A stretch of DNA of 64,000 bases, taken from the NCBI GenBank assembly GCA_030693335.1, contig JAUYAU010000011.1:186001-250000 (forward strand), in the 5' to 3' direction. Made by a program: the position numbers and the translations under genes. This stretch comes from Sulfuricurvum sp. GTDB taxonomy: Bacteria > Campylobacterota > Campylobacteria > Campylobacterales > Sulfurimonadaceae. Below the pieces are notes generated by a model. The model saw nothing but the letters and a program-made list of their open reading frames with translations. It had not been told where the DNA came from and did not search any database. Each line of letters begins with the position of its first letter. Position 1 is the first letter of the stretch. Positions 17,157 to 24,758 of the stretch are shown here, one piece after another.

Positions 17157-17293
17157 TTATGAAATTTTGGAAATTAATAGTAAACGGATAAAAAAGCTTG
17201 TTATGTAAAAAACATGGGCACCAATGAATTCCATAAAAACATTGTATGTTTAAAGATGATTTTATTACTCGCTAAAATTTTACATTGTTTCTT

Positions 17294-18049
17294 TTAAAAA
17301 GCGTAAATTCCTCTAAATACAAAAGCTTTTTCACGCGCAAAGCTTGAATTCCCAAAGCTTAAACCCGCTTGGAATTCAAAATCTTTATTTATGTTGTAAT
17401 GGACCTGCGGTACAAGAGTGAGTGCATAATTTCCATTTTCGTGGAGCGAGTAGTTTGTTTCTAGTCCTAGTGTCAGTGTATGGTTAAACTGAGCAAAAAG
17501 AGATCCATTTGCCAAATATTCAAAACTGTTCTCTTTATTACTCCCCTCTATATCCATTCTTCCGCCAAGCATAAAAAGTGAACTAAATATTTCATTAAAA
17601 CGGTATCCGCCCAAGTAAAGTACGGTGGTATTGTATTTTTCAAAATCTTGGTTAGGCTCTAGAAGTACCTGTATCCCGTGTATATAAAAATCATTTACTT
17701 TGCCAAAAGTATACTGTGCGCCAAATTTATACGCCTCGATTTGACTTCCTTCGATCGGTAATTCGAATTCAAGGGCAAATCCATCATCGATAGCATACTC
17801 AATTTCGGGAGACCACTCTATTTTTCTTTTATCAGATGTTGTAGAGCCTGAGCCAAAAGGATCAATGGAGTGATTTGTATTTTTTGCTTCATAGCTTTTG
17901 TGCACTAAAGTATTTACTTCAAGCTCTCCTTTTTTAGAATCAAGTGGTCTGACAAGGTCAAAAAGCATAGGTTCTGGAATACCATCTCCAGCATAAAGTG
18001 GAAAACATAAAAATGATATCAGCAGTGCAAAAGTAGGAGTTTTATTCAC
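17294..18049 (-). CDS. Small outer-membrane barrel-like protein inside the repeat-bounded segment
   Basis: 251 residues with signal peptide MNKTPTFALLISFLCFPLYAG. The mature part starts DGIPEPMLFDLVRPLDSKKGELEVNTLV, continues in alternating strands (IEYAIDDGFALEFELP, TLTLGLETNYSLHENGNY, FQAGLSFGNSS) and ends in Phe (FRGIYAF), consistent with an outer-membrane beta-barrel of about 12 strands. No family name is secure. It is the only intact gene between the two 26-bp repeats, so it may be cargo of a former element. It has no operon partner. Confidence 0.7.
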   Translation of the reverse strand: MNKTPTFALLISFLCFPLYAGDGIPEPMLFDLVRPLDSKKGELEVNTLVHKSYEAKNTNHSIDPFGSGSTTSDKRKIEWSPEIEYAIDDGFALEFELPIEGSQIEAYKFGAQYTFGKVNDFYIHGIQVLLEPNQDFEKYNTTVLYLGGYRFNEIFSSLFMLGGRMDIEGSNKENSFEYLANGSLFAQFNHTLTLGLETNYSLHENGNYALTLVPQVHYNINKDFEFQAGLSFGNSSFAREKAFVFRGIYAF

Positions 18050-18090
18050 GAAATACCTTTTGTAATTGTTAGCAAGTAGGAGAAGATTAA

Positions 18091-18176
<86 letters not shown>

Positions 18177-18187
18177 ATAAAAAAATG

Positions 18188-18262
18188 TGGATGGGGTAGG
18201 AGGACTCGAACCTCCAATCTACAGTACCAAAAACTGTTGGCATACCATTTGCCTATACCCCA
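18188..18262 (-). tRNA. tRNA-Gln (TTG)
   Basis: A 75-base cloverleaf with encoded CCA. Acceptor TGGGGTA pairs with TACCCCA; the anticodon stem ACAGT/ACTGT encloses loop TTTTGGT, anticodon TTG. The T arm is GGAGG-TTCGAGT-CCTCC. It lies 11 bases upstream of tRNA-fMet in the same transcript. Campylobacterota usually charge tRNA-Gln through a misacylating GluRS and GatCAB; gltX is at 34.2 kb. Confidence 0.97.
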
Positions 18263-18287
18263 GTGGGTTCTCTTTTAAGAGGCCGAA

Positions 18288-18316
18288 ATTATAGATTCTT
18301 TTGCGAAAATTGTCAA
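18288..18316 (-). promoter_or_regulatory. Consensus sigma-70 promoter of the tRNA-Gln/tRNA-fMet transcript
   Basis: On the - strand TTGACA (18316-18311) and TATAAT (18293-18288) are separated by exactly 17 bases, a perfect consensus. The following TTTCGGCC gives a GC-rich discriminator, as in stringently controlled stable-RNA promoters. The tRNA 5' end is 25 bases beyond the -10. Confidence 0.88.
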
Positions 18317-18377
18317 GAGTTTTACGCGTATTTTTGAAAAAAAGTGATTAAATTGGAATGTGATAGCTTTTTAGCCC

Positions 18378-18403
18378 TATTTGACTATAATTATTGTCAA
18401 ATA
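18378..18403 (+). promoter_or_regulatory. Perfect 8-10-8 inverted repeat over the ribBA -10 box
   Basis: TATTTGAC-N10-GTCAAATA, perfectly symmetrical, with TATAAT (18386-18391) starting directly after the left arm. The ATG of ribBA is at 18427. A protein bound here would cover the -10 box, so a repressor operator is the simplest reading. No FMN riboswitch (RFN element) is visible in the 164 bases before the gene. Confidence 0.55.
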
Positions 18404-18426
18404 TATACTAAATTAAAGAGATTATC

Positions 18427-19464
18427 ATGTCAGCAATGAAACGTGTGTTAGAAGCAATTGAAGAATTCAAAAAAGGGCGTATGGTCATCATGGTAGATGA
18501 TGAAGACCGTGAGAATGAAGGCGATCTTGTCTATGCATCGGTTTTTTCAACTCCCGATCATGTAAATTTTATGGCTACTCATGCAAAGGGGCTGATTTGT
18601 GTTGCGATTAATCCTACAATAGCCAAGAGACTCAATTTGGAGCCGATGGTAAAGTCCAACTCGTCTATGCATGAAACCGCCTTCACGGTCTCCGTTGATG
18701 CCACTGCTGCAACTACTGGGATTTCGACAGCAGAGCGCGATATGACGATCAAGATTTTGGGTAATCCGATTAGTCAGCCTTGCGAGCTTGTTATGCCGGG
18801 ACATATTTTTCCGTTGATTGCAAAAGAGGGCGGTACCCTTGTCCGTATCGGGCATACAGAAGGGTCGGTTGATCTATGCCGATTGGCCGGGCTTGCAGAA
18901 TCGGCAGTAATATGTGAAATCATGAAGGAAGACGGCTCTATGGCCCGTCGTGATGATTTGGACATCTTTGCGCAAAAACATGATTTAAAAACGGTTTACA
19001 TCTCTGATATCGTTGAATATCGTCTTGCCAATGAGATTTTGGTCAAAGCGACTGCAGAAGAAGAGATAGAGTTTTTTGGGGTGAATGTCAAAAAATACCT
19101 TTTTGAAGATCATCAAGGAGATGAGCATACAGCCATTGTTTTTTATAAAGCAGGAGAAACCTCCAATGTACGTGTTCATAATGTTATTCCCGATATTGAT
19201 TTGCTATTGAATCAAAGTCGCTATATCCAGTTGATTGATTCAATACACTATCTTAAACAAAACAGCGGTGTATTGCTTTTTATCAATAAGCCCAATAACA
19301 GCAATGGGAATATGAAAGAGTACGGTATTGGAGCCCAAATTTTAAAAATTTTGGGTGTTCGTCATATGCGGCTTTTAGCAGATAATAAAAATACAGAATT
19401 TTCTGCACTCAATGGTTTTGGATTGGATGTGATAGAGATTATTGACCCTACGAAGGAGAACTAA
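18427..19464 (+). CDS. ribB: RibBA-type protein: DHBP synthase with degenerate GTP cyclohydrolase II domain
   Basis: 345 residues. Residues 1-205 are 3,4-dihydroxy-2-butanone 4-phosphate synthase (riboflavin pathway), with MVDDEDRENEGDL, MHETAFTVSVDA, GHIFPLIAKEGG and RIGHTEGSVDLCRLAG intact. The C-terminal part is shaped like GTP cyclohydrolase II (TSNVRVHNVIPD, YGIGAQILKILGVRHMRLL) but lacks the three-Cys zinc site and the RCDCGxQL active-site region. GTP ring opening is therefore unlikely and a separate RibA is expected elsewhere. This split is known from Helicobacter (recalled). It follows its own dyad-bearing promoter. Confidence 0.93.
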   Translation: MSAMKRVLEAIEEFKKGRMVIMVDDEDRENEGDLVYASVFSTPDHVNFMATHAKGLICVAINPTIAKRLNLEPMVKSNSSMHETAFTVSVDATAATTGISTAERDMTIKILGNPISQPCELVMPGHIFPLIAKEGGTLVRIGHTEGSVDLCRLAGLAESAVICEIMKEDGSMARRDDLDIFAQKHDLKTVYISDIVEYRLANEILVKATAEEEIEFFGVNVKKYLFEDHQGDEHTAIVFYKAGETSNVRVHNVIPDIDLLLNQSRYIQLIDSIHYLKQNSGVLLFINKPNNSNGNMKEYGIGAQILKILGVRHMRLLADNKNTEFSALNGFGLDVIEIIDPTKEN

Positions 19465-19470
19465 CTCCTT

Positions 19471-19869
19471 TTATCGGGCTGTATTGCATTTACGTATGGT
19501 TTGATATCCTGGTGCAGCTGGTTGTGGTGTAGATCCCAATGCAGTACCAAGTGCCGCTCCTCCTATCGTAGCTGCTGTTTTTCCACTACCGCCTCCGAAT
19601 TGATGCCCAATAACACCTCCTATAATACCACCAACAATAGCTCTGTATAAGTTCGGAGATTCATTTCCCGTAGCATTTGAAACAGGCACTTGTTCATACC
19701 AGCAATTTTCAACACCATCTAGAGAACTTTGAGGGATAGTATAGCTCTCTTTTTCGGTAGTATTTTTAGGTACCGGGGCATATTCAACACCATCTATAAT
19801 GACACTTGAGGGAGATTGGGCATGGATCAGTGTTACCAAAGAGAGTATGGAGATTAGTGTGTATTTCAT
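19471..19869 (-). CDS. Secreted glycine-zipper protein
   Basis: About 132 residues from MKYTLISIL (an in-frame ATG at 19881 is possible). Signal peptide to about HAQS. The C-terminal half is a glycine-zipper segment (AIVGGIIGGVIGHQFGGG, AATIGGAALGTALGS), able to insert in or associate with membranes, as in SlyB/Rick-17kDa-type proteins. It has two Cys outside the zipper. It overlaps none of the coding body of the LpoB-like gene if this start is used. It is probably the last gene of the four-gene lipoprotein cluster. Exact role unknown. Confidence 0.78.
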   Translation of the reverse strand: MKYTLISILSLVTLIHAQSPSSVIIDGVEYAPVPKNTTEKESYTIPQSSLDGVENCWYEQVPVSNATGNESPNLYRAIVGGIIGGVIGHQFGGGSGKTAATIGGAALGTALGSTPQPAAPGYQTIRKCNTAR

Positions 19870-19874
19870 AGGTC

Positions 19875-20489
19875 TTACCATCCTACCGAGGATTTTGAAG
19901 TTACTTTGCGAATCTCTTTTTCGTCAGCCCATAATATTTCACCTGATTGAGGACTTACCAATTCGAGTGATACATTGTAATAAACATCTTTGACGTCGTC
20001 ATTTGCCTTTTTAATAGAACGGACGTTGCCCGTAATGATGTAATCAGAATCGGCCATTGCTTTGTTTTCTTTATTGGCTGTAGCAGATTCGGTGAATTCA
20101 CGCTCATCTTTGACCTGATTGAGATTAGCGTTATCTGCTAAAAAGCGAACTTGTCCTGATTTTAGAAGTTTGATACGGATTTTATCGGTAATGGCTTTGG
20201 TGTCAATGTGCTCATAAGTGAGGTTGTTTACGGCTCTTAAACGCACTTTAGGCGGTTGTGGCGCTTTTGCAATGTAGCGTGACTCTAAAAGTGACTGTGT
20301 TAAGCTCTCTGCTGTTGTTTGAAGATCTGTGGAACCAAAATCCGCAGTAACGGTTTCTACGGCTTTCGCATCACCGTATTTGACATCTGATTGGTATCCG
20401 ACCATTCCTGCACCGCCTTTTGGTGCACAGCCGCTGAAGAGGATTACAGCCAGTGTGATTGATAGTGAAATGTTTGTAATTGTTTTCAT
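19875..20489 (-). CDS. LpoB-family lipoprotein
   Basis: 204 residues with lipobox LFSGC. The body (VRLRAVNNLTYEHIDTKAITDKIRIKLLKSGQVRFL, SDYIITGNVRSI, YYNVSLELVSPQSGEILWADEKEIRK) matches the LpoB/PBP-activator fold (TolB-N-like). In E. coli LpoB activates PBP1b from the outer membrane. Whether this protein activates a PBP in Campylobacterota is not known. It lies in a run with YcfL and COG3014 proteins, the same trio seen in gammaproteobacteria. Confidence 0.88.
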   Translation of the reverse strand: MKTITNISLSITLAVILFSGCAPKGGAGMVGYQSDVKYGDAKAVETVTADFGSTDLQTTAESLTQSLLESRYIAKAPQPPKVRLRAVNNLTYEHIDTKAITDKIRIKLLKSGQVRFLADNANLNQVKDEREFTESATANKENKAMADSDYIITGNVRSIKKANDDVKDVYYNVSLELVSPQSGEILWADEKEIRKVTSKSSVGW

Positions 20490-20500
20490 GAAGAGTGTCC

Positions 20501-20866
20501 TTATTTATTGGGTACTGAAACAATGATTTTATAATCAATGATATCAGGGATATTGGTCATTTCGACGATTTGAACTTTTTGATTTTTATGGATCGTAATT
20601 GCTTTCCATGGGGTAGTATCTTTGATAAAGCCATTTTTATCATACCATTCTATCTGGTACACAAACCCTTCGGTTTCATCATAATCGTCATTCTCCAATT
20701 CGGCCATTATTTTTAAAAAATTACCTTCTTGAATACTTTTGTGTTTGGTAATTTCTACTCTTTTTTCGCCAATGATATGAATGTTTTTGGAAGTACATCC
20801 AGAATAAAAACCAACCAAGAGGGTGGATAAGCTAAGTGAAATTAAAATATTTTTAGTAGGTGACAT
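20501..20866 (-). CDS. YcfL-like (DUF1425) lipoprotein
   Basis: About 121 residues from ATG 20866 with AAGGA six bases ahead; a TTG two codons earlier abuts the AAGGA. The lipobox is GFYSGC. The immunoglobulin-like body (LKIMAELENDDYDETEGFVYQIEWYDKNGF, TPWKAITIHKNQKVQI) fits the DUF1425/YcfL family, found next to LpoB. The function of YcfL is unknown. It overlaps the end of the COG3014 gene by 14 bp. Confidence 0.82.
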   Translation of the reverse strand: MSPTKNILISLSLSTLLVGFYSGCTSKNIHIIGEKRVEITKHKSIQEGNFLKIMAELENDDYDETEGFVYQIEWYDKNGFIKDTTPWKAITIHKNQKVQIVEMTNIPDIIDYKIIVSVPNK

Positions 20867-22196
20867 GATCAATCCTTATGTTGTCTGGAGTTAAATAGGT
20901 TATGAGTACAATGGTCCCTTTTTTATCTGATGGAAGCACAAATGACTCCTGCGTGTTATTAAGTTTTATGTTGACGGTTGAATTTTTAATGGCTTCAAAT
21001 TTGGCAATGTAGCCTGAGTTTGGCATCATCTCCCAATTCCTGAAACCAGAATCTGCATAGCTGCTTCCAACATCGAATACTAATGATGCCACAAGTCCCC
21101 CTAAATTTCCAAAATGGTCTGAGGCTTGCTTCGCGGCGATGGCCTTGGTAGTAGCACGAACGACTGATTTCGCGAGCTCTCCTGGAAGTTCGTCTTTGAG
21201 TGTTTTGTATGCCATAAGGTCTGTTTTAAGAAGTCTTGGCGGTTGTAACTTTAGCTGATCGGTCGTAATCGCAACCATATTAATATCATTTTTTGGCAAG
21301 GTATAAGACGGAAGATCAATACTGGTATAGTTTGCTCCGTAAAAGATTGGGAAACGGATTTTTTCAATTTTCATAGCTGGAGCAATCCCCGATAAGACGA
21401 TGACTGTGACATCCATTTTAGGGGTAAGATCAGGAAGAGTTACGAATACTTTTGACACATCGGGATTAAGGGCTAATGCCCTTTTTAAACTGATTTCAGC
21501 TGAATTTCCGGATGCTGCAGATTGACCTGAAATATCCAGAATAATGCTGCTAAGGGTATATGAGAATGGGTCTTGGTAATTGTTGACCAATGCTCTGATA
21601 TCTTCATCCTCAAGCATGCTTGCTAAGGAATAGTTTTGCGGTATACGGGAAGTGTCACTCCCTTTTTGACGCGCTTCTTCTCTTTTTTTGGCAGCTTCTT
21701 TGATTTTATCTGTACTCTCTTGCAGCCAAAACTTTTGGCGCTGTTCCATACGGCGCATTTCTACTGCGGCACTTTCAAAATTACCCAGCATCAGATAATT
21801 TAATGCATTGAGTGTATGCATGGAGGTGCGTTCATATCCTTTGCCATAATAGGTTTCGCTCCCCTTGCTCATGAGTGATGAACCTAAAAATGAGCCAATA
21901 TTACGAAGACTGATGGTTGCTCTGTTTTCGTATTCATCTAAAATAGCATAGGCCCTTTCAAAGGATTGAATGGAGGATGTGAAATCTCCATTGGCTTGCT
22001 GTAGACGTGCGAGATTGAGCCAATACCAAAATTTGTCATCATCGGATGTGTCTGAGGCAAGGGTGGCAAGGGTAGTTTGAAAGTTATTGAGCCAAAGGCC
22101 AGAATGGAGTTGATTGGTAGTTAAGACACTCGCATTTAAAAGCAACGAAGAAAAAAAGATTATTCTAAACGTAACTTTTAGCAGAGAATTTATCAT
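20853..22196 (-). CDS. COG3014-type TPR-like secreted protein of the LpoB cluster
   Basis: 447 residues with an N-terminal hydrophobic signal (TFRIIFFSSLLLNAS). The first 200 residues are helical and TPR-like (FWYWLNLARLQQANGDFTSSIQSFERAY, HTLNALNYLMLGNFESAAVEMRRMEQRQ). The second half is beta-rich and includes small hydrophobic stretches (GNLGGLVASLVFDVGSS). It has no lipobox Cys in the signal, unlike some relatives. It is first of the cluster COG3014-YcfL-LpoB-glycine zipper, probably an envelope assembly system. Biochemical role unknown. Confidence 0.78.
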   Translation of the reverse strand: MINSLLKVTFRIIFFSSLLLNASVLTTNQLHSGLWLNNFQTTLATLASDTSDDDKFWYWLNLARLQQANGDFTSSIQSFERAYAILDEYENRATISLRNIGSFLGSSLMSKGSETYYGKGYERTSMHTLNALNYLMLGNFESAAVEMRRMEQRQKFWLQESTDKIKEAAKKREEARQKGSDTSRIPQNYSLASMLEDEDIRALVNNYQDPFSYTLSSIILDISGQSAASGNSAEISLKRALALNPDVSKVFVTLPDLTPKMDVTVIVLSGIAPAMKIEKIRFPIFYGANYTSIDLPSYTLPKNDINMVAITTDQLKLQPPRLLKTDLMAYKTLKDELPGELAKSVVRATTKAIAAKQASDHFGNLGGLVASLVFDVGSSYADSGFRNWEMMPNSGYIAKFEAIKNSTVNIKLNNTQESFVLPSDKKGTIVLITYLTPDNIRIDHVTY

Positions 22197-22209
22197 TGGT
22201 ACCTAACGC

Positions 22210-22911
22210 TTAATTTTTTATAGCCTTAATAAACGATTCATAAATATCTTCAAGTTGTAAATCTTGCTCAAGAATCTCCGTATTGTCTTTAACTAAAATG
22301 TGTTCCAATACGGCAACGCGTTTGAGGAGGTATTCAAACATCTCTTTGTTGATATCGGGCAGTTTATTGTGACTAAATGGATCTTTATCACGTCCTTTTT
22401 GTATGACATGTGCGGGAATCCCAATGGCAGTGCTGTTTTCAGGAACATTACGAACCACAACGGAGTTGGCACCGACTTTTGAGTTCTCACCAATAGTGAT
22501 GTTTCCTAAAATTTTGGCACCGGCACCGATGACGGCACCGCGTTTAATCGTAGGGTGGCGCTTACCGGCAATCAAGCTCACTCCGCCAAGCGTCACACCC
22601 TGATAGATTAAAACATCATCTTCAATAATAGCGGTTTGTCCGATGACAACACCCATACCATGGTCAATAAAAACTCTATTTCCGATAGTTGCACCCGGAT
22701 GGATGTCAATGTTTGTCAAAATTTGACTAAGTCCCATAATCATACGAGACAACGCTTTAAAATTATTTCGATAAAGACGATTGGCAATGCGATACCAAAA
22801 CATAGCCCATACTCCCGGATAGTTAAAGAGAAACTCTGCAGGAGAACTGATAGCGGGATCATTTTTGTATACATTTGAAAAATCTTCGGTTATTTCTGAA
22901 AAAAGTCCCAT
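22210..22911 (-). CDS. cysE: Serine O-acetyltransferase
   Basis: A 233-residue left-handed beta-helix enzyme making O-acetylserine for cysteine synthesis. An N-terminal helical part (EFLFNYPGVWAMFWYRIANRLY) leads into hexapeptide repeats from about residue 70 (IHPGATIGNRVFIDHGMGVVIG, GVTLGGVSLIAGKRHPTI, VVVRNVPENSTAIG). The catalytic His-Asp region is IDHGMGVVIG. There is a long acidic C-terminal tail. It follows speA by 8 bp in the same operon. Confidence 0.95.
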   Translation of the reverse strand: MGLFSEITEDFSNVYKNDPAISSPAEFLFNYPGVWAMFWYRIANRLYRNNFKALSRMIMGLSQILTNIDIHPGATIGNRVFIDHGMGVVIGQTAIIEDDVLIYQGVTLGGVSLIAGKRHPTIKRGAVIGAGAKILGNITIGENSKVGANSVVVRNVPENSTAIGIPAHVIQKGRDKDPFSHNKLPDINKEMFEYLLKRVAVLEHILVKDNTEILEQDLQLEDIYESFIKAIKN

Positions 22912-22919
22912 GATTTTCC

Positions 22920-24749
22920 TTAGCGTGTTGTTCTTAAATACCCATTTTGATAGAGGTACATTTCTAGCTTTTGAAGTGTATCAGTTTTTTCTTCTTCTGT
23001 AATAAATTCACTCGAGGCCAATTTATTTTTAAGGTTTGTTAGAAGTTTGGATGAGTCATAGCCGATATCTTCCAAGATATTGAGGACATTATCGGATTCG
23101 GTAAAGTTCTCGATTTCATACCCTGTATCATTGATTAAGATCGTACATTCGCTTGGATGAGTAAAAAGATTATGATTCATTCCCAGTGTCTCTTGATAGG
23201 CACCTACGTTAAAGAAAGCGAGAAAATAATCTTCTTCATCCAAGTCAATATCATGCAGATACAGCGGCGTATCCGGTTTAAACCGAATTTCTCCATCGCT
23301 GTCACAGGTGATATCCCAAAGACTGGCGGCACGTATGGCAGGTATGTCGAGTCTATCCAGAGGCATGATTGGAAACTGCTGCTGTAGTCCCCAATAGTCT
23401 GGGATACTTTGGAAGATAGAGCTGTTGATTAAATAGCGTTCTTGCATTTTCACCTGTAATCGTTCGATTTCCGGCATAGGGTTGTCTTGAGAAAGATAAA
23501 GGGATTTTTTAATAATTTGATGTACCAAGATCTCTGCATTAGATCGGTCCTGCAAATCAATATGACCAAGATTAAAGAGGGTGAGCAATGATTCCATGTG
23601 GTCAAGGGCATCGTGCATGTACTCAATGCACGTACGTGGGGTAAGGAGAGAATTAAGTTCACGTAATTCTTCGATAAGGGGAGGGTTTTTATCTTTTAGC
23701 TTCAATGATTTTAGTTGATAATCATGTGAGAAGAGTTCAAGTACCGGAGCGATGAGAACAGAGTGTGATGCTACAATAAAACGTCCGGACTCTGTATAAA
23801 TATCGGGATGTTCAACTCCTTTGGCATTCATAATTTCGCGCAGTAGGAAAACAACGCTGTTAGAAAACTCTTCAAGGGTATAGTTGCGTAAACGTGTTGA
23901 GCTGTGCTGTGAATATTCAACCGCCAATCCCCCTCCGATATTGATAGCATTGAGATTGGAAGCACCCATTTTTTTGAGCTCTGCATAGATATTTCCGGAT
24001 TCACGCAACACACGTTTGAGTGTTGAAATGTCTTGCATTTGAGATCCAACGTGAAAATGGATCATCGTAAAATGCTGTACCATATCATTATCTTGAAGCA
24101 TTCCGATGGCTTCGATAAGCTCGGTAGAGGTTAAGCCAAATTTTGCGCTCAAACCGCTGCTTTTAGCCCAGATACCGCTCCCCTCGCTTTGTAAACGAAC
24201 TCTGAATCCGATGTTAGGAACTTTTAAACCGCACGATTGTGCTACATCAATGATCCATTCAAGCTCACCAAGCCCCTCAATCGTAATCGTAATATCATGA
24301 CCCATTTGTGCTGCCATAAAACTGAGTGTTACCATCTCTTCATCTTTGAACCCATTGACCGTGATAGGTGATCCGATCGATGTTTTTGCCATGGCAATCG
24401 CAAGCTCTGCTTTTGAACCCGCTTCCAAGCCGTAAGCGTATTTTTCACCAAGTTCTACTATGGCATCGACGGCTTCTGGAAATTGGTTGACTTTGAGCGG
24501 GAATACGGCACGAAATTTACCGGTATAATCGTTTTCGAAAATTGCGCGTTGAAAGTTTGAATACAAAAGATTAATTTGTTTTCCGATCAGATGGGGAAAA
24601 CGAAGTATCAGCGGTCCCCGCAAATTTGTCTTTCGAATTTTTTCTGTAATTTCTATAAGCGATGGTGAACTTTTATAATTGACTTTGACTTTGCCTTGAT
24701 CTATCATAAAGTTGTTTTCACCCCAGATATCGATACCGTAATTTTGCAT
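22920..24749 (-). CDS. speA: Biosynthetic arginine decarboxylase
   Basis: A 609-residue PLP enzyme of fold III making agmatine from arginine for polyamines. The PLP-lysine region is FRAVFPLKVNQFPEAVD. MIHFHVGSQMQDI, INIGGGLAVEYS and DIYTESGRFIVASHSVL are further cofactor and substrate signatures. The length matches bacterial SpeA. It is 9 bp from the GltB-like gene and 8 bp from cysE. Confidence 0.97.
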   Translation of the reverse strand: MQNYGIDIWGENNFMIDQGKVKVNYKSSPSLIEITEKIRKTNLRGPLILRFPHLIGKQINLLYSNFQRAIFENDYTGKFRAVFPLKVNQFPEAVDAIVELGEKYAYGLEAGSKAELAIAMAKTSIGSPITVNGFKDEEMVTLSFMAAQMGHDITITIEGLGELEWIIDVAQSCGLKVPNIGFRVRLQSEGSGIWAKSSGLSAKFGLTSTELIEAIGMLQDNDMVQHFTMIHFHVGSQMQDISTLKRVLRESGNIYAELKKMGASNLNAINIGGGLAVEYSQHSSTRLRNYTLEEFSNSVVFLLREIMNAKGVEHPDIYTESGRFIVASHSVLIAPVLELFSHDYQLKSLKLKDKNPPLIEELRELNSLLTPRTCIEYMHDALDHMESLLTLFNLGHIDLQDRSNAEILVHQIIKKSLYLSQDNPMPEIERLQVKMQERYLINSSIFQSIPDYWGLQQQFPIMPLDRLDIPAIRAASLWDITCDSDGEIRFKPDTPLYLHDIDLDEEDYFLAFFNVGAYQETLGMNHNLFTHPSECTILINDTGYEIENFTESDNVLNILEDIGYDSSKLLTNLKNKLASSEFITEEEKTDTLQKLEMYLYQNGYLRTTR

Positions 24750-24758
24750 TAATGACCT

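Larger units (their letters stand above)
16866..17293. other. Long gene-poor stretch: repeat copy plus decayed gene
   Basis: About 430 bases between the phosphoesterase stop and the next gene. It holds the left copy of a tRNA-fMet 3'-end repeat (16920-16945) and a 54-codon gene fragment on the - strand (16995-17156). Bases 17157-17293 are AT-rich and show no coding potential or convincing regulatory motif. The content suggests degraded accessory DNA rather than a normal promoter region. Confidence 0.7.

Noticed and set aside
18263-18426. FMN riboswitch before ribBA
   Set aside because: No conserved RFN stems or sequence blocks; only the dyad and promoter are visible.
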